Positions 12,302 to 24,346 of a stretch of DNA of 64,000 nucleotides are shown here, piece by piece. Below the pieces are notes generated by a model, which ran no database searches, had not been told where the DNA came from, and was given only the letters and a program-made list of their open reading frames with translations. The stretch is from Thermoascus crustaceus. Lineage: Eukaryota > Ascomycota > Eurotiomycetes > Eurotiales > Thermoascaceae. Each line of letters opens with the position of its first letter. Positions within the stretch are counted from its first letter, which is position 1. Made by a program: the position numbers and the translations under genes. The stretch is taken from NCBI GenBank assembly GCA_001599835.1, contig BCIC01000002.1:3856056-3920055 (forward strand). The letters run 5' to 3'.

Positions 12302-13413
12302 ATGCTATCTCTGGTTCTTTCTGCAGATCTCGCAGGGTAAGTACTTTTCGCCATTTTCAGGGAGCCGAGCACTCCGAAGCATCCAAAATTCTTAAGATGC
12401 ATCGAAGCAGCTCGATTCGCTTCCCCGCAGCCGGCGATTGACATGAGCACCTTGATAGCTCCCCCCCCCCCCCCTTCACCTTACTAACTAACATTTTATA
12501 AACGCGGTATAGGGTGACCGAGCTCCGTCCCAAGGACACGCCCGAGAACCCCTACTTCTACACTTTCAAGGTGCAATGCACGTCCTGCCGGGAGACGCAC
12601 CCGAATTGGGTCAGTTTCAATCGCTTTGTAAGTGCCCGCTTTCTTCAGTCTATTTCACCCCGACGCATCTGCAACTATTTCTCCCTGTGTGTTATGATAC
12701 TGGGGAAATGTGCTTATCAGATAGTTGCTGACTCGATGATGCGCGGTTTAGGAGCAGCATGAGATCCCGGGTAGCCGCGGGGAGGCAAACTTCGTGTGGA
12801 AGTGCAAGCTTTGCCAGGTTCGTAATTTGCTTTTCTATGGGCTTTTAGTGCCTCCTTTTTCTTCTGTTACTTCCGTGCTTTTTGTCCTTTACCCTCTTAT
12901 ATCCATGAGATTGTGTTCCGTCTCGCTTTTCTTTTCTTTTCTTTTTTTTTACTTCCTACTGTGGATCCTCAAAACTGGGAGACAGACTCTAAACTTCAAT
13001 GCATCCCATTGAATGAGCGACACTGACTCTTATCTTGAATACTAGAAAACTCATTCCGCTTCTGTGACAGCAGGTCCCAACACCTACGAGGCTGAAGGCA
13101 AGTCAGAGCAGAAGATCATCGACATTGACTGCCGTGGTCTGGAGTTTACGGAGTTCAAGGCAGACGTAAGTTCTACATGCAGATCTTTTGCTTTAGTCTC
13201 CAAAGTCAACATCAAAAGTCAACATGTTTCCCCCTATTTTACAGACTCTGACGACGTGATCGACTACAGGGAGAGTGGGAAGCCAAAGGAGTGGAGTCCT
13301 CGACTCCGTTCACCAGCGTCGACTTGTCCGAGGGGGAGTGGTACGATTATGATGAGAAGGCAGGCGAGGAAGTCAGCGTTAGGGACGTGAAGTTCGACAT
13401 TCGCAGAGCTTAA
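12302..13413 (+). CDS. CXXC zinc-binding protein, DUF866/CZIB family
   Basis: Small eukaryotic zinc protein of the DUF866 family (human C1orf123/CZIB); its molecular role is not well defined. Five exons, 12302..12336, 12513..12627, 12752..12817, 13046..13165 and 13270..13413, sum to 480 nt, 159 residues, the same length as human CZIB. Two zinc-ligand pairs are visible: Cys34/Cys37 (VQCTSCRETHPNW) and Cys68/Cys71 (WKCKLCQKTHS), the second formed across an intron. The C-terminal half has IIDIDCRGLEFTEF and EGEWYDYDEKAGEEV, typical of the family. The last acceptor is taken at 13268-13269 (ctacag) rather than the ttacag about 25 nt earlier, because only the former keeps GEWEAKGVES in frame. Intron 1 (176 nt) holds a run of about 15 C. 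Confidence 0.93.
12460..12474 (+). repeat. Poly-C tract
   Basis: Run of about 15 C inside intron 1 of the CZIB-type gene. Its length is likely variable and prone to sequencing error; it has no effect on the coding frame. Confidence 0.8.
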
Positions 13414-13959
13414 CTCTCCATATTGTTGTTTCCGGAGCGTTGGTGTACGGAGTAGGTGTGCTATCAACAAAAAAAGAGCCATTCGGCCCAAGCTTTCGGT
13501 AGCGGATTGCTACCGGCCTTGTGTACTGTATTGATTGATTGGTTAATGGGAGTGATGAGCTACGAGCAAAGGGAATGCTGGTGTATGTTAATTCCGTGGA
13601 CTCAGGCATACAGCATAAAATGATGCCCGCTGTCATAGGAAATGATATGCAAATTTCTTCAACCTTGCAGCTCAAAAGATGCCCATGTAGGAGGCAGATA
13701 GACATTGATGCCTTGGGGCGGTGACTCAACTCGATCGCTGATTGGCCCGCCCCGTCGAATTTCGAGACCAGCATCATCACATTTTCGCGAATCCGAACCT
13801 CGCGGCCTTTCCCCAGACTCTCCAGCCAGGACGAATCGACCTGAACGCACCCACAGTGAGCTCCTGTATAGCTGGCCGCTTTGATTCCTATCTTCCTTGT
13901 GCCGTGCGCCCCTTTTTCCCGTTTGATATCCGGACGATAGACGATAGGAGCGTGTCACG
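13414..13959. other. Intergenic region
   Basis: About 545 nt between the CZIB-type gene and the SmF gene, both plus strand. Presumed 3' UTR and promoter; nothing else seen. Confidence 0.5.
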
Positions 13960-14612
13960 ATGAGTGTACGTCTTACCCCCGACCTGCCGTCCCATCGTCG
14001 AAGAAGGGAGACACCTTCATTTCCGATGTTGTTTATGATATCAAAAACTGACATTTGCTGTCTATAGTTCCAACCCGTGAACCCTCGGCCTTTCCTGCAG
14101 GCTAGGTACGCCTCCCTATCCGTAACTCCGCTATCCGGACTCCCATCGGTTACTCTACACGCAACTCCAGCAATTATCAAATCCTCTTTCTATCACATGG
14201 AATACTTGGGATGAAAGGATTTGTTCTAACATTTGGTTCTATCCTGCAGAGTCGGCACCGAGCTCATCATCCGCCTCAAGTGGGGCCAGACGGAGTACCG
14301 GGGCAAGCTGGAGAGCATTGACTCGTACATGAACGTTCTGCTGAGAGATACTGAGGAGTTCATCGACGGAAAGAACACCGGGAGTCTTGGTCTCGTGCTG
14401 ATAAGGTGCGTCTTTCTATTCTATTCTTGGTTTTCGTGACCGTCTGTCGATCAGTGGTGGATTATGAGATCTCTGGAGCCTTCAGATTTTCGCTCCTCTA
14501 TCCATGACTGTTACGAAAATAGCATGCTGACTCTGGATGATATAGGTGTAACAACATCCTCTGGATGGGAGGCGCAGACGCCGTGGAGATGACGGATATG
14601 GGGTTAAAATAG
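13960..14612 (+). CDS. smf1: Small nuclear ribonucleoprotein F (Sm-F)
   Basis: Core Sm protein F, one of seven subunits of the heteroheptameric ring that binds U1, U2, U4 and U5 snRNAs in the nucleus. Four exons, 13960..13965 (only ATG AGT), 14068..14105, 14250..14405 and 14546..14612, sum to 267 nt, 88 residues, the normal SmF length. The Sm1 motif is LIIRLKWGQTEYRGKLESID followed by SYMNVLLRDTEEF; the Sm2 motif is LVLIRCNNILWM, formed across the last intron. Donors are gtacgt, gtacgc and gtgcgt; acceptors tatag, tgcag and tatag. The six-nucleotide first exon is unusual but is the only ATG that fits FQPVNPRPFL at the conserved N-terminus. Confidence 0.95.
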
Positions 14613-16898
14613 AACGGTGCCAATGGAGCGCAAGGGGATTGCGATACCTATGACGTTCGAAATCACGGGAGTTTCAATAAACTGGGAAATATTACAAAAG
14701 AGATCTCGCAGAGGCTCAACCTCCCCAAACCTTACGCGACGAGGCATTTTGTGTGATAGCTTTTGGGAAAAAAAAAAGGGAAATCGAGCTCTGTGGAGCT
14801 CTCAAGTCTGCGCGGACTCATATGAGATTTCAGACGGCAGCAGCTGACTTGGCGGAGGCGCTCCTCATCCTGTTGAACTACGGACCAGTGTGCTCCATGC
14901 CTTGTTGAAACTCACATATATGATGGTTTAGCTGCAAGCTTGTCAGTCTCAGCTAGCTGCATCGGACCGACCAACGGTTCTTCACCACTGCAGCTTATAT
15001 ATGTCTCAGCCATGTCATATCACTTTAACTCCATAGTCATAATTCAACCCACGGTTAGCATCGAACGATCACCTCGCTACTGCCATCCCGCACTTGCCAT
15101 CTCATAGGAGTCCAGACCAATAACCTAAATTGGCCATGTATGTTCATGTGCATACCACGTGACTCGTACCATGTGCGAGCCGAGCACATCGATGCTGGAG
15201 TACTCCAACATCGTCCAGAAGGAATCATAGAGCATCACTTTGCATGATGGATGGCATGCATGTAGCGTAGTTTATCGGCAGGCCAATAAGAGAAATCCTG
15301 AGGCACACCTGGGGTGCACGATGAAGTCAGAGTTTTTCCTCTGTGGGTTCGTCTGAGAGCCTGATACGGCCTGATGCAGCACCTCACTGGTATTATGCCC
15401 AGGTGGCATGCGGGCTGTGCAGCGCTCAGGCAGAAAAGATGAGGGGGTGCGAGGGCGCGAAGTGAAGCGGGAAGGGAAAAAACGCCCGTGTTGGTATGTC
15501 CATACAGACCTGGCGTGCTGTCAGAAGGGCGGCTTATCTGCAGCAAATGGACAGAGGATAAATCATCCATTACATGAACCGTTCATCCAGGACGGAAATG
15601 TCTGCATGAATTGGTAGACGATCCTTGTACATCGGTGTTGACTTGCAGCGAAGGCAACTGTGGCCCGTGGCTAACTGGCTCCATATACTATTCCCTGCAA
15701 AGTGTTTTGAGCATAGATAGGGTCGATCAGGATCAGCTATCTGTCAAGTACCACAGTCCTGTACATAGATCCCCCAGGAGTCGTCGAAACAAGAGAAGAT
15801 GGCAAAAAAAAATTTCTAAGAATAGCTGGCAGCTTGGCGTTGGATGCTCTTCAGACATCCATAACCTGTTATGCCGCAACCTGTCATCTGTACCATGTAC
15901 GGAGGACTGTAATCCCCATTCGCAGCGCACAAACGGAGATGCTTGGTACTGTGAGGGCTTCATATGAATCGCACCAACGTCATAAGAAGTGTCCGACACA
16001 GAAGCTGCCGCGTGTGAGTGGCAGCGACCGGCGCCACTGGATACATCAGGGCATCAGAGTCGATGTCTGACCTTCGCGCCGTTAGACTGTGGAGCCCTTG
16101 CCCCCGGCTGGCGTATGTCCGGGTACGCAAGCTCGAGTCCACAGCCCACGGGCCACCCTGCCGTCCCTGCGGACCATCAGCCGATCAGACCCCACAATCT
16201 CACTGGATCCCTTGGAGGGAAGGTTGTCAGGTTGTCAGGCGCCGACTCCTTGGACGATTCTGGCACGCTTGCGTACGGTAGAGTTAGTAATTCCCTACTA
16301 TTTGAGGCCAAGATCCCGAACGCCAGTCCCAAGCTTCACCATAGTCTGTCCAAAAAAAGACAAGGGCGCGGGCCCTGCTTATCCCTCCCGGTCTTCTGCC
16401 CTCCCCACCTTTCAGTTGTTCACCTCCAGACTAGGTCTGTACGGAAGGATCCATTATGGGGCGCACCCTGGCTCAGGGACTAAGTCCAGGGTCTTACATA
16501 TAGAAAGAGCCCTCCTCCTATTCCCCCCCCCCCCCCCTCTCGCCCTCGTGAGCTCTCCGTATTTCTGCTTCCCCCCATGTCCTCGATCACTACTATCAAC
16601 TGCCGTTCAGGACAATTGGAAATTATGTCCAGAGGCATCGCTCCGCTATATACGGCCCTTCCTGTCGCTTAGTACCTGCGTCACAGTCGCTCTCAGCTGA
16701 TCTCTCGTTCTTCGTTTCTGAAACCTCGCATCCAGCCCTATCGGTCGTGTGTACGCAGGAATACATCACACAGCGCTGATCAAAACGCGCCTCCCATCTC
16801 TTCCACATAAATCGCACCACCTCCCTACCCACCAGAGAAATTTCTCTCAAATACACTCGCTGCCTTCTATATTTCTGGCGAACGTCGAGACGACAAAG
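14613..16898. other. Long intergenic region
   Basis: About 2.3 kb without a gene I can support. Open frames here lack ATG starts, motifs or plausible splicing. A poly-C run lies at 16523-16537. The last ~350 nt are pyrimidine-rich and probably the promoter and leader of the next gene. Confidence 0.5.
16523..16537 (+). repeat. Poly-C tract
   Basis: Run of about 15 C in a C/T-rich stretch upstream of the small gene at 16899. A simple repeat. Confidence 0.8.
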
Positions 16899-17162
16899 AT
16901 GCCCGACACAGCCTCTAGATTCATCGAGATCCTCGACTTCGAGGCGGACCACCCCAGAATCTCCGACTCGGACGTCAGGCTCGAGGACGTGCTGGCCGAC
17001 CACGAAGCCACCGTCAGCCGATCGCGCTCGTCGACCCAGTCGTCGAGCCAGAGCAACAGCAGCATAGATAATAAAGACCGCTCCGACAGGGACGTGCAGA
17101 TATCACCTCCCTCTCCGCGATTGAAGAGGTTCAGCAGGAGGTTCATCTTGGTAGGGCGATGA
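16899..17162 (+). CDS. Small Ser-rich protein, unknown
   Basis: Single-exon frame of 87 residues with a good ATG context (aaagATGcc) after a pyrimidine-rich leader. Composition is organised: an acidic start (MPDTASRFIEILDFEADHP), then VRLEDVLADHEATV, a Ser-rich centre (SRSRSSTQSSSQSNSS) and a basic end with PPSPRLKRFSRRFILVGR. The SPPSPRL block could be a proline-directed phosphorylation site. I do not recognise a characterised family. It may be a small regulatory or intrinsically disordered protein; a chance frame is less likely given the composition and start context. Confidence 0.55.
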   Translation: MPDTASRFIEILDFEADHPRISDSDVRLEDVLADHEATVSRSRSSTQSSSQSNSSIDNKDRSDRDVQISPPSPRLKRFSRRFILVGR

Positions 17163-19648
17163 CCGCGCGGCCCTCTTCTTTTCGCCGAAAACCTTATGAT
17201 ACCCAGGTATTATTACTGTTTTGCAGCCACAAGAGACAAAAACTATCCGGCCAGGCACGGATAGCAGGGTGGTCTCACAGACGACGATAGACGGCAGCCA
17301 TTATTCTCTTCTTCTCTTTACCTTGCTGTTCGAGTGTTTCTAGAAGATGGATGGCTTCATTTCACGTACGAAGATGGTGTTACGAGACGTAACCTTCCTT
17401 CGAGACATCGACGTGTAGACGATACAGGACACGTTGGATACATGTATACGATCCTCCTTTACGACCGGCAAAACGATCGGTTTACCTCGTTAGGCGCTCC
17501 TTTGATACCCCTGTGTGACTCTTGGTCACTTTACAGAATCGATTGTTAGGTTTTTGGTTCTGGATTTTTGGATTGAGCGTTCTGCAATGAGAAAGGGACC
17601 CGTGTGGGAGGGTGTACAGATTTTGGTGCACTTGACGAGCTTGTATTGCCACAGGGACTAGTGATGATGGTCGTGGAGTTTAATATGGCGATCGGAGCCT
17701 ATAAAAGAAGTTGAAATTTCTCAAATTTTGATCTCTGGTGCATACTTCCTATAAGCGAACCATTGCCTCTGGTCTGTCGTCCTCTGTGTCCATGAAAAGC
17801 TTATTGCTGGATTTCGACCGATACAGTGCTGAGCTCAGACTGTTCGGATTTAGATACCCCTTTTCGGCTGACGAGTCACGAGGCACAGAAATCTTCGACC
17901 GAACACGAGGCTCGCGAGTACCACACAGTACTAACTCCTCCCGACCAGCGCCGCTAGGAAAGCCCGGCCGCTGAGCTACTATTAAAATTTGGAACCCGTC
18001 AAGGTTACTCCCGAAGCCTAATAAAGGGACATCCACATACCGTGAAAATCTGCCGTCGGACAGATAAAACTCCAAGGGATAATAGGAGTTACCCCTCTCC
18101 AAGTCCCGCTGTTCCAGTCCGTGGTCCACGCTGTACGGGTACTGCAGAGGTAGCTGAAAAGACAGACTGGCAGGAGAACCCGAATGTGCCCACACTGATC
18201 GACACACGTCCATGAGGGCACCACAACCAATCCGCAGATTTGCCAGATTCGATCTGCAACAGATCTAGCTAAAATGGCTAAACTTGTTTCGGAGTGCAGG
18301 GCCGAAACTTGATGGTCGTTGAAAAAGCTTTGACCGGTGCATCTTGGCTGTCTGGGGCCATCTGGCACTGGCAGTGACTCAGTTTACTGTTGGGCTGTAC
18401 CGTACGGATTGCTCCGTAATCGTCGGTCCGCGGAAGGGGTATTCCGTTGGACTTCGGGGATGGGAGATATCTCCGCCTGAGCGGAACTACTACTGAAGAC
18501 AAGGAATTTGTAGCTTTAGTAAAGCTTTCTTAACCCTTTATCTAATATGTCAATGACAGATCTCTTAAAAGAAGCAGACATAAATGAAGAGTTACAGAAG
18601 ACTTCATCAAGATCAAGTGCACAACGTTTTTTGACTTTTTTTTAGACTTTTCACATGTTGGCATCCGCTTAGTCAGCCAACATGCGCGGATTCCCACTAG
18701 TGGGGACAGCAAACGCGCACCGCGCTGCACCGTATCGATAGATTCTAATTCTATGCAGACTGAGATACTCCTAGCCTGGGTTTTAGCCGTTCAGCGCGTT
18801 CAGTCAGCCTCCGAGGTAGATCCCTATCCCTAGCTTAGGAGGACCAGGTGTACTGCACTGTGTCTATGGGTTGTTAATTTTGCTGCTATCACCAAACCTG
18901 TTCCGTTTATTATCTTCATACTTGGAATCTCGAGTCGCGACTTTGCACTACACTACAACCTTTCCACAGCTGCGCTAGTGAAAGTACGCAGTACCTAAGG
19001 TACCTACCTAAAAAGAGTCTCCCGATACACACAGCCGACCTCCAGATCCCTCCCAAGATTGGACGAAATTGAAACTCTTTTCGTTTCAAGTCCCATCCAT
19101 CCACTTTTCTTTCTTCCTCTCCAGCCTCCATTCAGAGACTGAGGGACCTGCAGTGCAGCTTTAACTAAAACTATCCGAGCCAAGTCCGAAGGAAGGATTG
19201 AACGGTTGAACCTCCAACCAACCTCCACTGAAAGTCTGAAACTTTCGAAAAAGTCTGAATTTGGATTGTTATCATTCGGAAACGTGATCCAATCCAATCG
19301 AATCGATTCCATTCCTTCCAGTTGAGGTCGGCTGCAGATACCCCAATTTACTTAGGTCTTATGTACGGAGTTACTAACCTAACCTACCTAGGCGCTTAGG
19401 CTTAGGCTTAACCCAAACGTCTCGGTCTGACTTCTGGTCTGGTCTCAGTCTGAAATTGAATCAAGTCAGTCAGTCTGTCAGTCAGCGGGGTTTAGTAGCT
19501 AAGTACTATACCTCCCTAGGAACTGTACGTTACCTAGCCTGGGCAGTCAGCCGGCCGGAAACGTTATCAATTGAATTGATTGGATCCAGTCCAATCAAAT
19601 CAAATCAACTGGTCGAGATTCGACTGATTGATCGATTGATTGATAATA
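17163..19648. other. Long intergenic region
   Basis: About 2.5 kb. It includes one ATG-started minus-strand frame (17749-18213), listed separately, and the presumed leader of dad1. The leader end (about 19440-19650) is full of short GTCAGTCAGT and GATTGATCGATT repeats. Confidence 0.5.
17749..18213 (-). CDS. Possible hypothetical protein, 154 residues
   Basis: ATG-to-stop frame of 154 codons on the minus strand in an otherwise empty region. No domain, signal peptide or membrane segment is recognised, and no intron is needed. Length alone is only weak evidence in 64 kb of sequence, so it may be a chance frame. Included because it starts with a real ATG and overlaps no other gene. Confidence 0.2.
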   Translation of the reverse strand: MDVCRSVWAHSGSPASLSFQLPLQYPYSVDHGLEQRDLERGNSYYPLEFYLSDGRFSRYVDVPLLGFGSNLDGFQILIVAQRPGFPSGAGREELVLCGTREPRVRSKISVPRDSSAEKGYLNPNSLSSALYRSKSSNKLFMDTEDDRPEAMVRL

Positions 19649-20935
19649 ATGATGTCCTCATCGATGTCAGCGGGGGCCGGGCCCGAGGCGGGAAGGACGG
19701 CAACGCCGACGGTGTTTGAGCAGCAGAGGGAGGAGCTGGTTAGGGAAATTGCGGTGGTGAGTAGTACCTTTTGTTTATCTGATATGTCTATTGTCTAGCA
19801 ATTGAAGCAGTTTATTTTTGTTTTCTGTCTGTGTGTTATATGTGTCATTTGTTGTCTTGTGTTGTGTTGGTTTGGTCTGATCTGATCTGAGCCTGGGGAG
19901 TTATTGATGGTTTTGGGATTGCTTACTTGCTTCTTTTCTTCTAACTCTATGTGTGGTTTCTTCCTCTTACTGTTGCTTTCTTGGATTATCCGATTTGATT
20001 TTTCATCTATTGTTCATTATTTGATTTGGTGCCGATCGTATGCTATGTGCATGAAAAAGCACATATATATGCATGCATGCGGCGCCTTTGCATTTCCCGA
20101 TTCAGGTATCGAAGTTTGTGATGGACATCCTTGGCATCCCTGACATTCATTCATTCTGCGACTCTGCTTCGTTGATCAGTTAATATCATCCCTTTTCCTT
20201 TCTTGCATCATATGCTGCCTATGCAGCGGTGATCATGATTCCCAATTGTCAATTAACATTTCTCATTTCTCATTCTCTCCCTCGAATCAAGACAAGTTCA
20301 AGATACGAACATATTGCTTGCTCTCTTCTCCCTGGAGCAGAGCACAGAATTCTAACCCTCTTATCTTTTCGTCGTCTAGGGCATGGAACAAGTCCTCCAA
20401 AACATCAACCGTCTGAACCGGAACCTCGAGTCCATCATCGCTGTAAGTCCCTTTCCCCACCTCCTTCCCCGCTATTCTGTTCTGATGCCTCACGTGTCAT
20501 TGTCGCGTTGCATCACACTAAATCATATCATATCATATGCATTAGACCATCCATCCATCCGCTGCCCCATCCCGCTTTTTTCTTTGCTAGCGAACTAACC
20601 AAGCAATAAACACATGCACATGCACATGCACATTCCACCCACCGCCCATATTATCTACGCACATCATACGCAATGCAAGACACAAACTAACACATCCTCT
20701 GTACTGTCGACAGGTCGGCAACGAATTCAGCTCCGTCGAAGCGCTATGGTCCCAATTCGAGAACTTCATGGGTCGGGAGGACGAAAACGAGAGTGGCGAG
20801 AAGCAGCAGGAGGAGGGACAAGGACAAGAAGAAGGGGAGCATGAGGAGCAGAGTCACATCAAGGACGAACAAGAAGAGGGAGATACAACCATGGTCAAGG
20901 ACGAGGGTGGATCTCGCTGTTTTGATCTGATCTGA
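19649..20935 (+). CDS. dad1: DASH complex subunit Dad1
   Basis: Outer-kinetochore subunit of the fungal DASH/Dam1 ring that couples chromosomes to spindle microtubules. Exons 19649..19756, 20380..20442 and 20714..20935 give 393 nt, 130 residues. The conserved core runs across all three exons: VFEQQREELVREIAVGMEQV, then LQNINRLNRNLESIIAVGNE and SVEALWSQFENFM, a match to Dad1 in order and spacing. Intron 1 is long for a fungus (623 nt) and intron 2 is 271 nt. The C-terminal ~55 residues are a Glu/Gln-rich acidic tail not needed in yeast Dad1. The reading frame ends within a TGATC tandem (about 20922-20940). The first of two adjacent ATGs is taken as the start. Confidence 0.92.
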
Positions 20936-21707
20936 TCTGACCTCTTCTTATGACATTACTCTATTTCCTTCCCTTTTCTTTTTTGTGCCCTCTTTTAGTA
21001 TTGGTGCTCGGATACCAGGACCTTCACGAAATCAACTCATCAATTACATGGACACGGACACAGGCAGAAAGGAAAAACTTCTTCGATTCGAACCCATAAT
21101 ATCATGACCACGCCACATCACATCAATCTCATCCATGGCTCGACCATCAAAATCAGAACCTTCATTGACATTTAATTACACGTTCGTGTTAAGTGTTAGT
21201 GTTTTCCTGCGCCATGAACACCTATCCATGCATGCATGATGTCCGCCACTTGGTCCGGATTTCGTGTGATGTAACATGAGAAAGGAGGGAAAAGGAAACA
21301 CGACGAAAAAAAGACGGGGTCAACAAGAAAAAAAGTCAAAAATAGATAATTAACAAGGAAATACGTGGGGCGCATAAAAAACAAATGACCTCTCGAGCAT
21401 AATGTTCAGGAAGAAAAAAACGAGTATAGCAGTATAACGGCCGGAAAAAAACAAAACAAGCAGACAAACCAAGCCAAACCAGAGACAAGTCAAAAAGGAG
21501 CTGAGTAGAGCCCTCAGTGGGACTCACGATTCAAAAGGAGAAAATGTCCATATCCAGCTTGCATCAAACATTTCACATGCGGAAAACAGAAAAGGAGAGG
21601 CGTGTGGCGGGTCGAAGAAGCAACCAGGCTTATTCGACATAACCGGGGTCATGGGACTGAAATCAAAAAAAGCCAAGCGACATAAAGAAAAAACCAAGAA
21701 AGATGAT
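20936..21707. other. Convergent intergenic region
   Basis: Between the 3' ends of dad1 (+) and rho4 (-). AT-rich, with A-runs at 21300-21430 probably reflecting the rho4 3' UTR on the opposite strand. No gene seen. Confidence 0.5.
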
Positions 21708-22682
21708 CTACAGGATCTTGCAGTTGCGCTTCTTGGTCTTCTTCTTTCCACCACCGCCTCCGCCAGTGCTGCTGCCGCCGAAGCCGCTGCTACGACCGTT
21801 GAACTCCTCTCCTTCTTCCTCTGCACTGACAGCCGTGTTGACTGCAAGCTCAAACACCTCGTCCACACCGCGCATCTCCTTGCTGCTGCACTCGATGTAC
21901 GTGGCGCCCATGCGCTGGGCCACCGCCTTTCCTTGCTCCGGCGTGACGGGGGTGAGGCCTTGGGTCTTGAGCAACTCGATGCAGGTACGCTTTGTGCGGA
22001 GGTCTGATTTGAGACCAACAAGGATCAGGGGGGTGGTGGGACAGAAGTGGAGTACTTCCGGGTACCACTGTACAAGTGCCAACGGTTAGGATGGGTCACA
22101 TTCGCTGGATATGGAAAATCTGGAACGCTAGTAGGAGTCTAACTTACTTTGTCCATTACGTTCTCGAGGGAGACGGGGCAGTCAATGGCAAAGCAGACGA
22201 AGAGAAGATCTGTTTCAGGGTAGGAGAGCGGCCGCAGTCGGTCGTATTCTTCCTGGCCGGCAGTATCCCAGAGTGCAAGTTCCACGGTCTTGCCAGAAGG
22301 GCCGTGGATTGTCTGAGTAATGTAGTTTTCGAAGACGGTTGGAACGTATTTCTATTATAATAAAGTGTAAGGTTAAGATCCTGCTCCACAGCGTCTTATG
22401 ATTTAGGACAGGACATACCTCTGGGAAGTAGCCTTGCGAGTAACTGATGAGCAGACATGTCTTGCCGCATCCACCATCTCCCACCACGACAAATTTCTTC
22501 GAGTATGCCGGCGGCTGAGTGATATTCGTGGCTGCTGACATCCTCCCCGTCGATATGCTTGTGTCTGTGCTCATTGTTCCGTTGCTGATTCTCATGCTCT
22601 GGCTGCGATTGCGGGATCGACGCGACGAGCTCGAGGTCGGGGGCATGCCCACTGACGAATGGCGTTGCACATTGGCAGACAT
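21708..22682 (-). CDS. rho4: Rho GTPase Rho4
   Basis: Rho-family small GTPase of the Rho4 class, which in filamentous fungi controls septum formation and actin-ring assembly at the plasma membrane. Three minus-strand exons, 22682..22419, 22351..22148 and 22067..21708, sum to 828 nt, 275 residues. A Ser/Arg-rich extension of ~62 residues, characteristic of Rho4, precedes the G domain. Nucleotide-binding motifs: P-loop VVVGDGGCGKTCLL (residues ~66-78), effector region KYVPTVFENY, switch II LWDTAGQEEYDRLRPLSY, LVGLKSDLR (base recognition, with K-S-D) and ECSSKE. After a Gly-rich spacer and a lysine patch it ends in the prenylation box CKIL, consistent with geranylgeranylation. The gene is divergent from the LCB3-type phosphatase gene. 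Confidence 0.95.
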
Positions 22683-24346
22683 GGTGGTAAGCCTGAGGTC
22701 TCTCCCGCAAACGCAACGGAATCGATGGCAATCAAGGGTGGAAGGGTACTTGTATGATTCAGCAGTGGATTGAGTAACCGAAAATCGGACTTAGTGGGAT
22801 TTGACTTCTAGACCGCCGATTTGCTTGCGGTGTTCGAGAACGAGATACAAGCCGTACCGATTCTGAGACAGAGAGAAGGAAAATAAAGAAGACGGAAACA
22901 ACCCCAGCGATGGAGGGAGAGCAGAGGGACCCCGATCTTAGCAAGAGTATTTGTGGAGGATACGGCGATCTATGGAAGAGCTGATATGAAACCGGAGTTG
23001 CGTGTTTACCCGTGGTAGAGCTGCCATGGCAACGGGACGTGCGCCCGGAGATGAGCGGGTCGATCTGAGCGCACCGGCCAGCGCGATGCCCTGGGCAGCG
23101 ACTCTGCCGGCCAGGATGCGATTATTTTTAGCATGGCTGGCTGAGAATGATGAGTTGTCCCTGCAAAAAAAAAGGCCGGAAAAGGGACCCGGTTGGCCAG
23201 CATCCAGGAGGTTATGACGTTCCGGCGCTAGACGTGCTACCCCGACGATAACAAAGAACGTCGCCCGCATCTACCGTTGTAGTGACAAAGACACATACAT
23301 GCATGTATACATGCATATTCTAGAGGATTTTGCTCCAGCGAGGTTCGAGACCCAGGCCTTCTGCAGTCAGTCTAAGCTGATATCCACCGTAGTCAATTTC
23401 TTTCTGGCGTTCCGCAGCTGCTGGACGTTGTGCGGCCATGCTTTTATGCCACGCGGACGACGCTCGTGGCAGTATATATAACATTCCATCAACCTTGCTT
23501 ACCCGCTCTCCTGGATTGTAAAAGCTTCAATTGCAGCACCACGGTTTGCCACGTGCCTTTAGGTGGCTGTTGGGATGTTTTGACGTTCAGAGCGCGCTGT
23601 TGAACCTCAGCGAGCTTTACCTGCGGGGTTTTACAAAACTCCTGTAGAGCAAGTCAACCAAGGAATTGCAGGGTTTCAAAGAAGGATAGGTAGAGTCAGT
23701 ACTTTGCATTAGTATCTGGAATTATAAACAAAATCTATACCCCATGAGGTATTTCCTGTCCATGTTGTCGCCATATATATGTAGCCACACTGCTTCTAAC
23801 CTTGTGCGGTCTCATCCTCAGGCTCGCGCACTTTTCCCCGGAGTTGCCCCACGAAAAATATAACACAGTCCATACAGGAGAGGTACGGGAGAACACGACA
23901 TTTTCACAGACCCAATTGAACTAAATCCTAGCTTATCATATTAGATGACATTACTATATATTGAATAGACCTTTTATTCGCATCCCATTAATAAGCGTCG
24001 TGTCGAATGTCATGAGTTTGCACCGAATAGTTAGTTAACTTAACATCCAAAGGCGGTGTTGACTAAGCAGGACCCTGCCACGTTCCAAGCCGCGGGCCAA
24101 GCGTAGTGCACGAGCGCGGGAAGCTCACATCTTGGCCTCTATCAGCGCTTTATCGAGACCTCCTGAAAATCCTCGGCCCGCGCCCGGTTCTCCTTTTTCT
24201 TTCTTCCATTCTCTCCTCCTAAAGGTCTCCGATCCGCGTTCAAATGTGTTAAAACGCTGTCGACCGCGACAAAGGAAGTCGGATGACGGAGCTTCTATGG
24301 AGGGCGGAGAGAGCAGCATTCCGACGAATAGTACGGTCGCGTCAGC
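22683..24346. other. Divergent promoter region
   Basis: 1.66 kb between the starts of rho4 (-) and the sphingoid-base-phosphate phosphatase (+). It includes an 18-bp perfect palindrome at 23299-23316 and a TATA-like tatatataac near 23473. No gene is supported. Confidence 0.5.
23299..23316. repeat. 18-bp perfect palindrome
   Basis: ATGCATGTATACATGCAT reads identically on both strands. It lies in the divergent promoter between rho4 and the phosphatase gene and could be a site for a dimeric DNA-binding protein; this is inference from symmetry only. Confidence 0.5.

Noticed and set aside
21524..22021. 165-codon frame at the 3' end of rho4
   Set aside because: Alternative frame of the rho4 last exon and 3' UTR; Ala/Ser/Arg-rich without motif.
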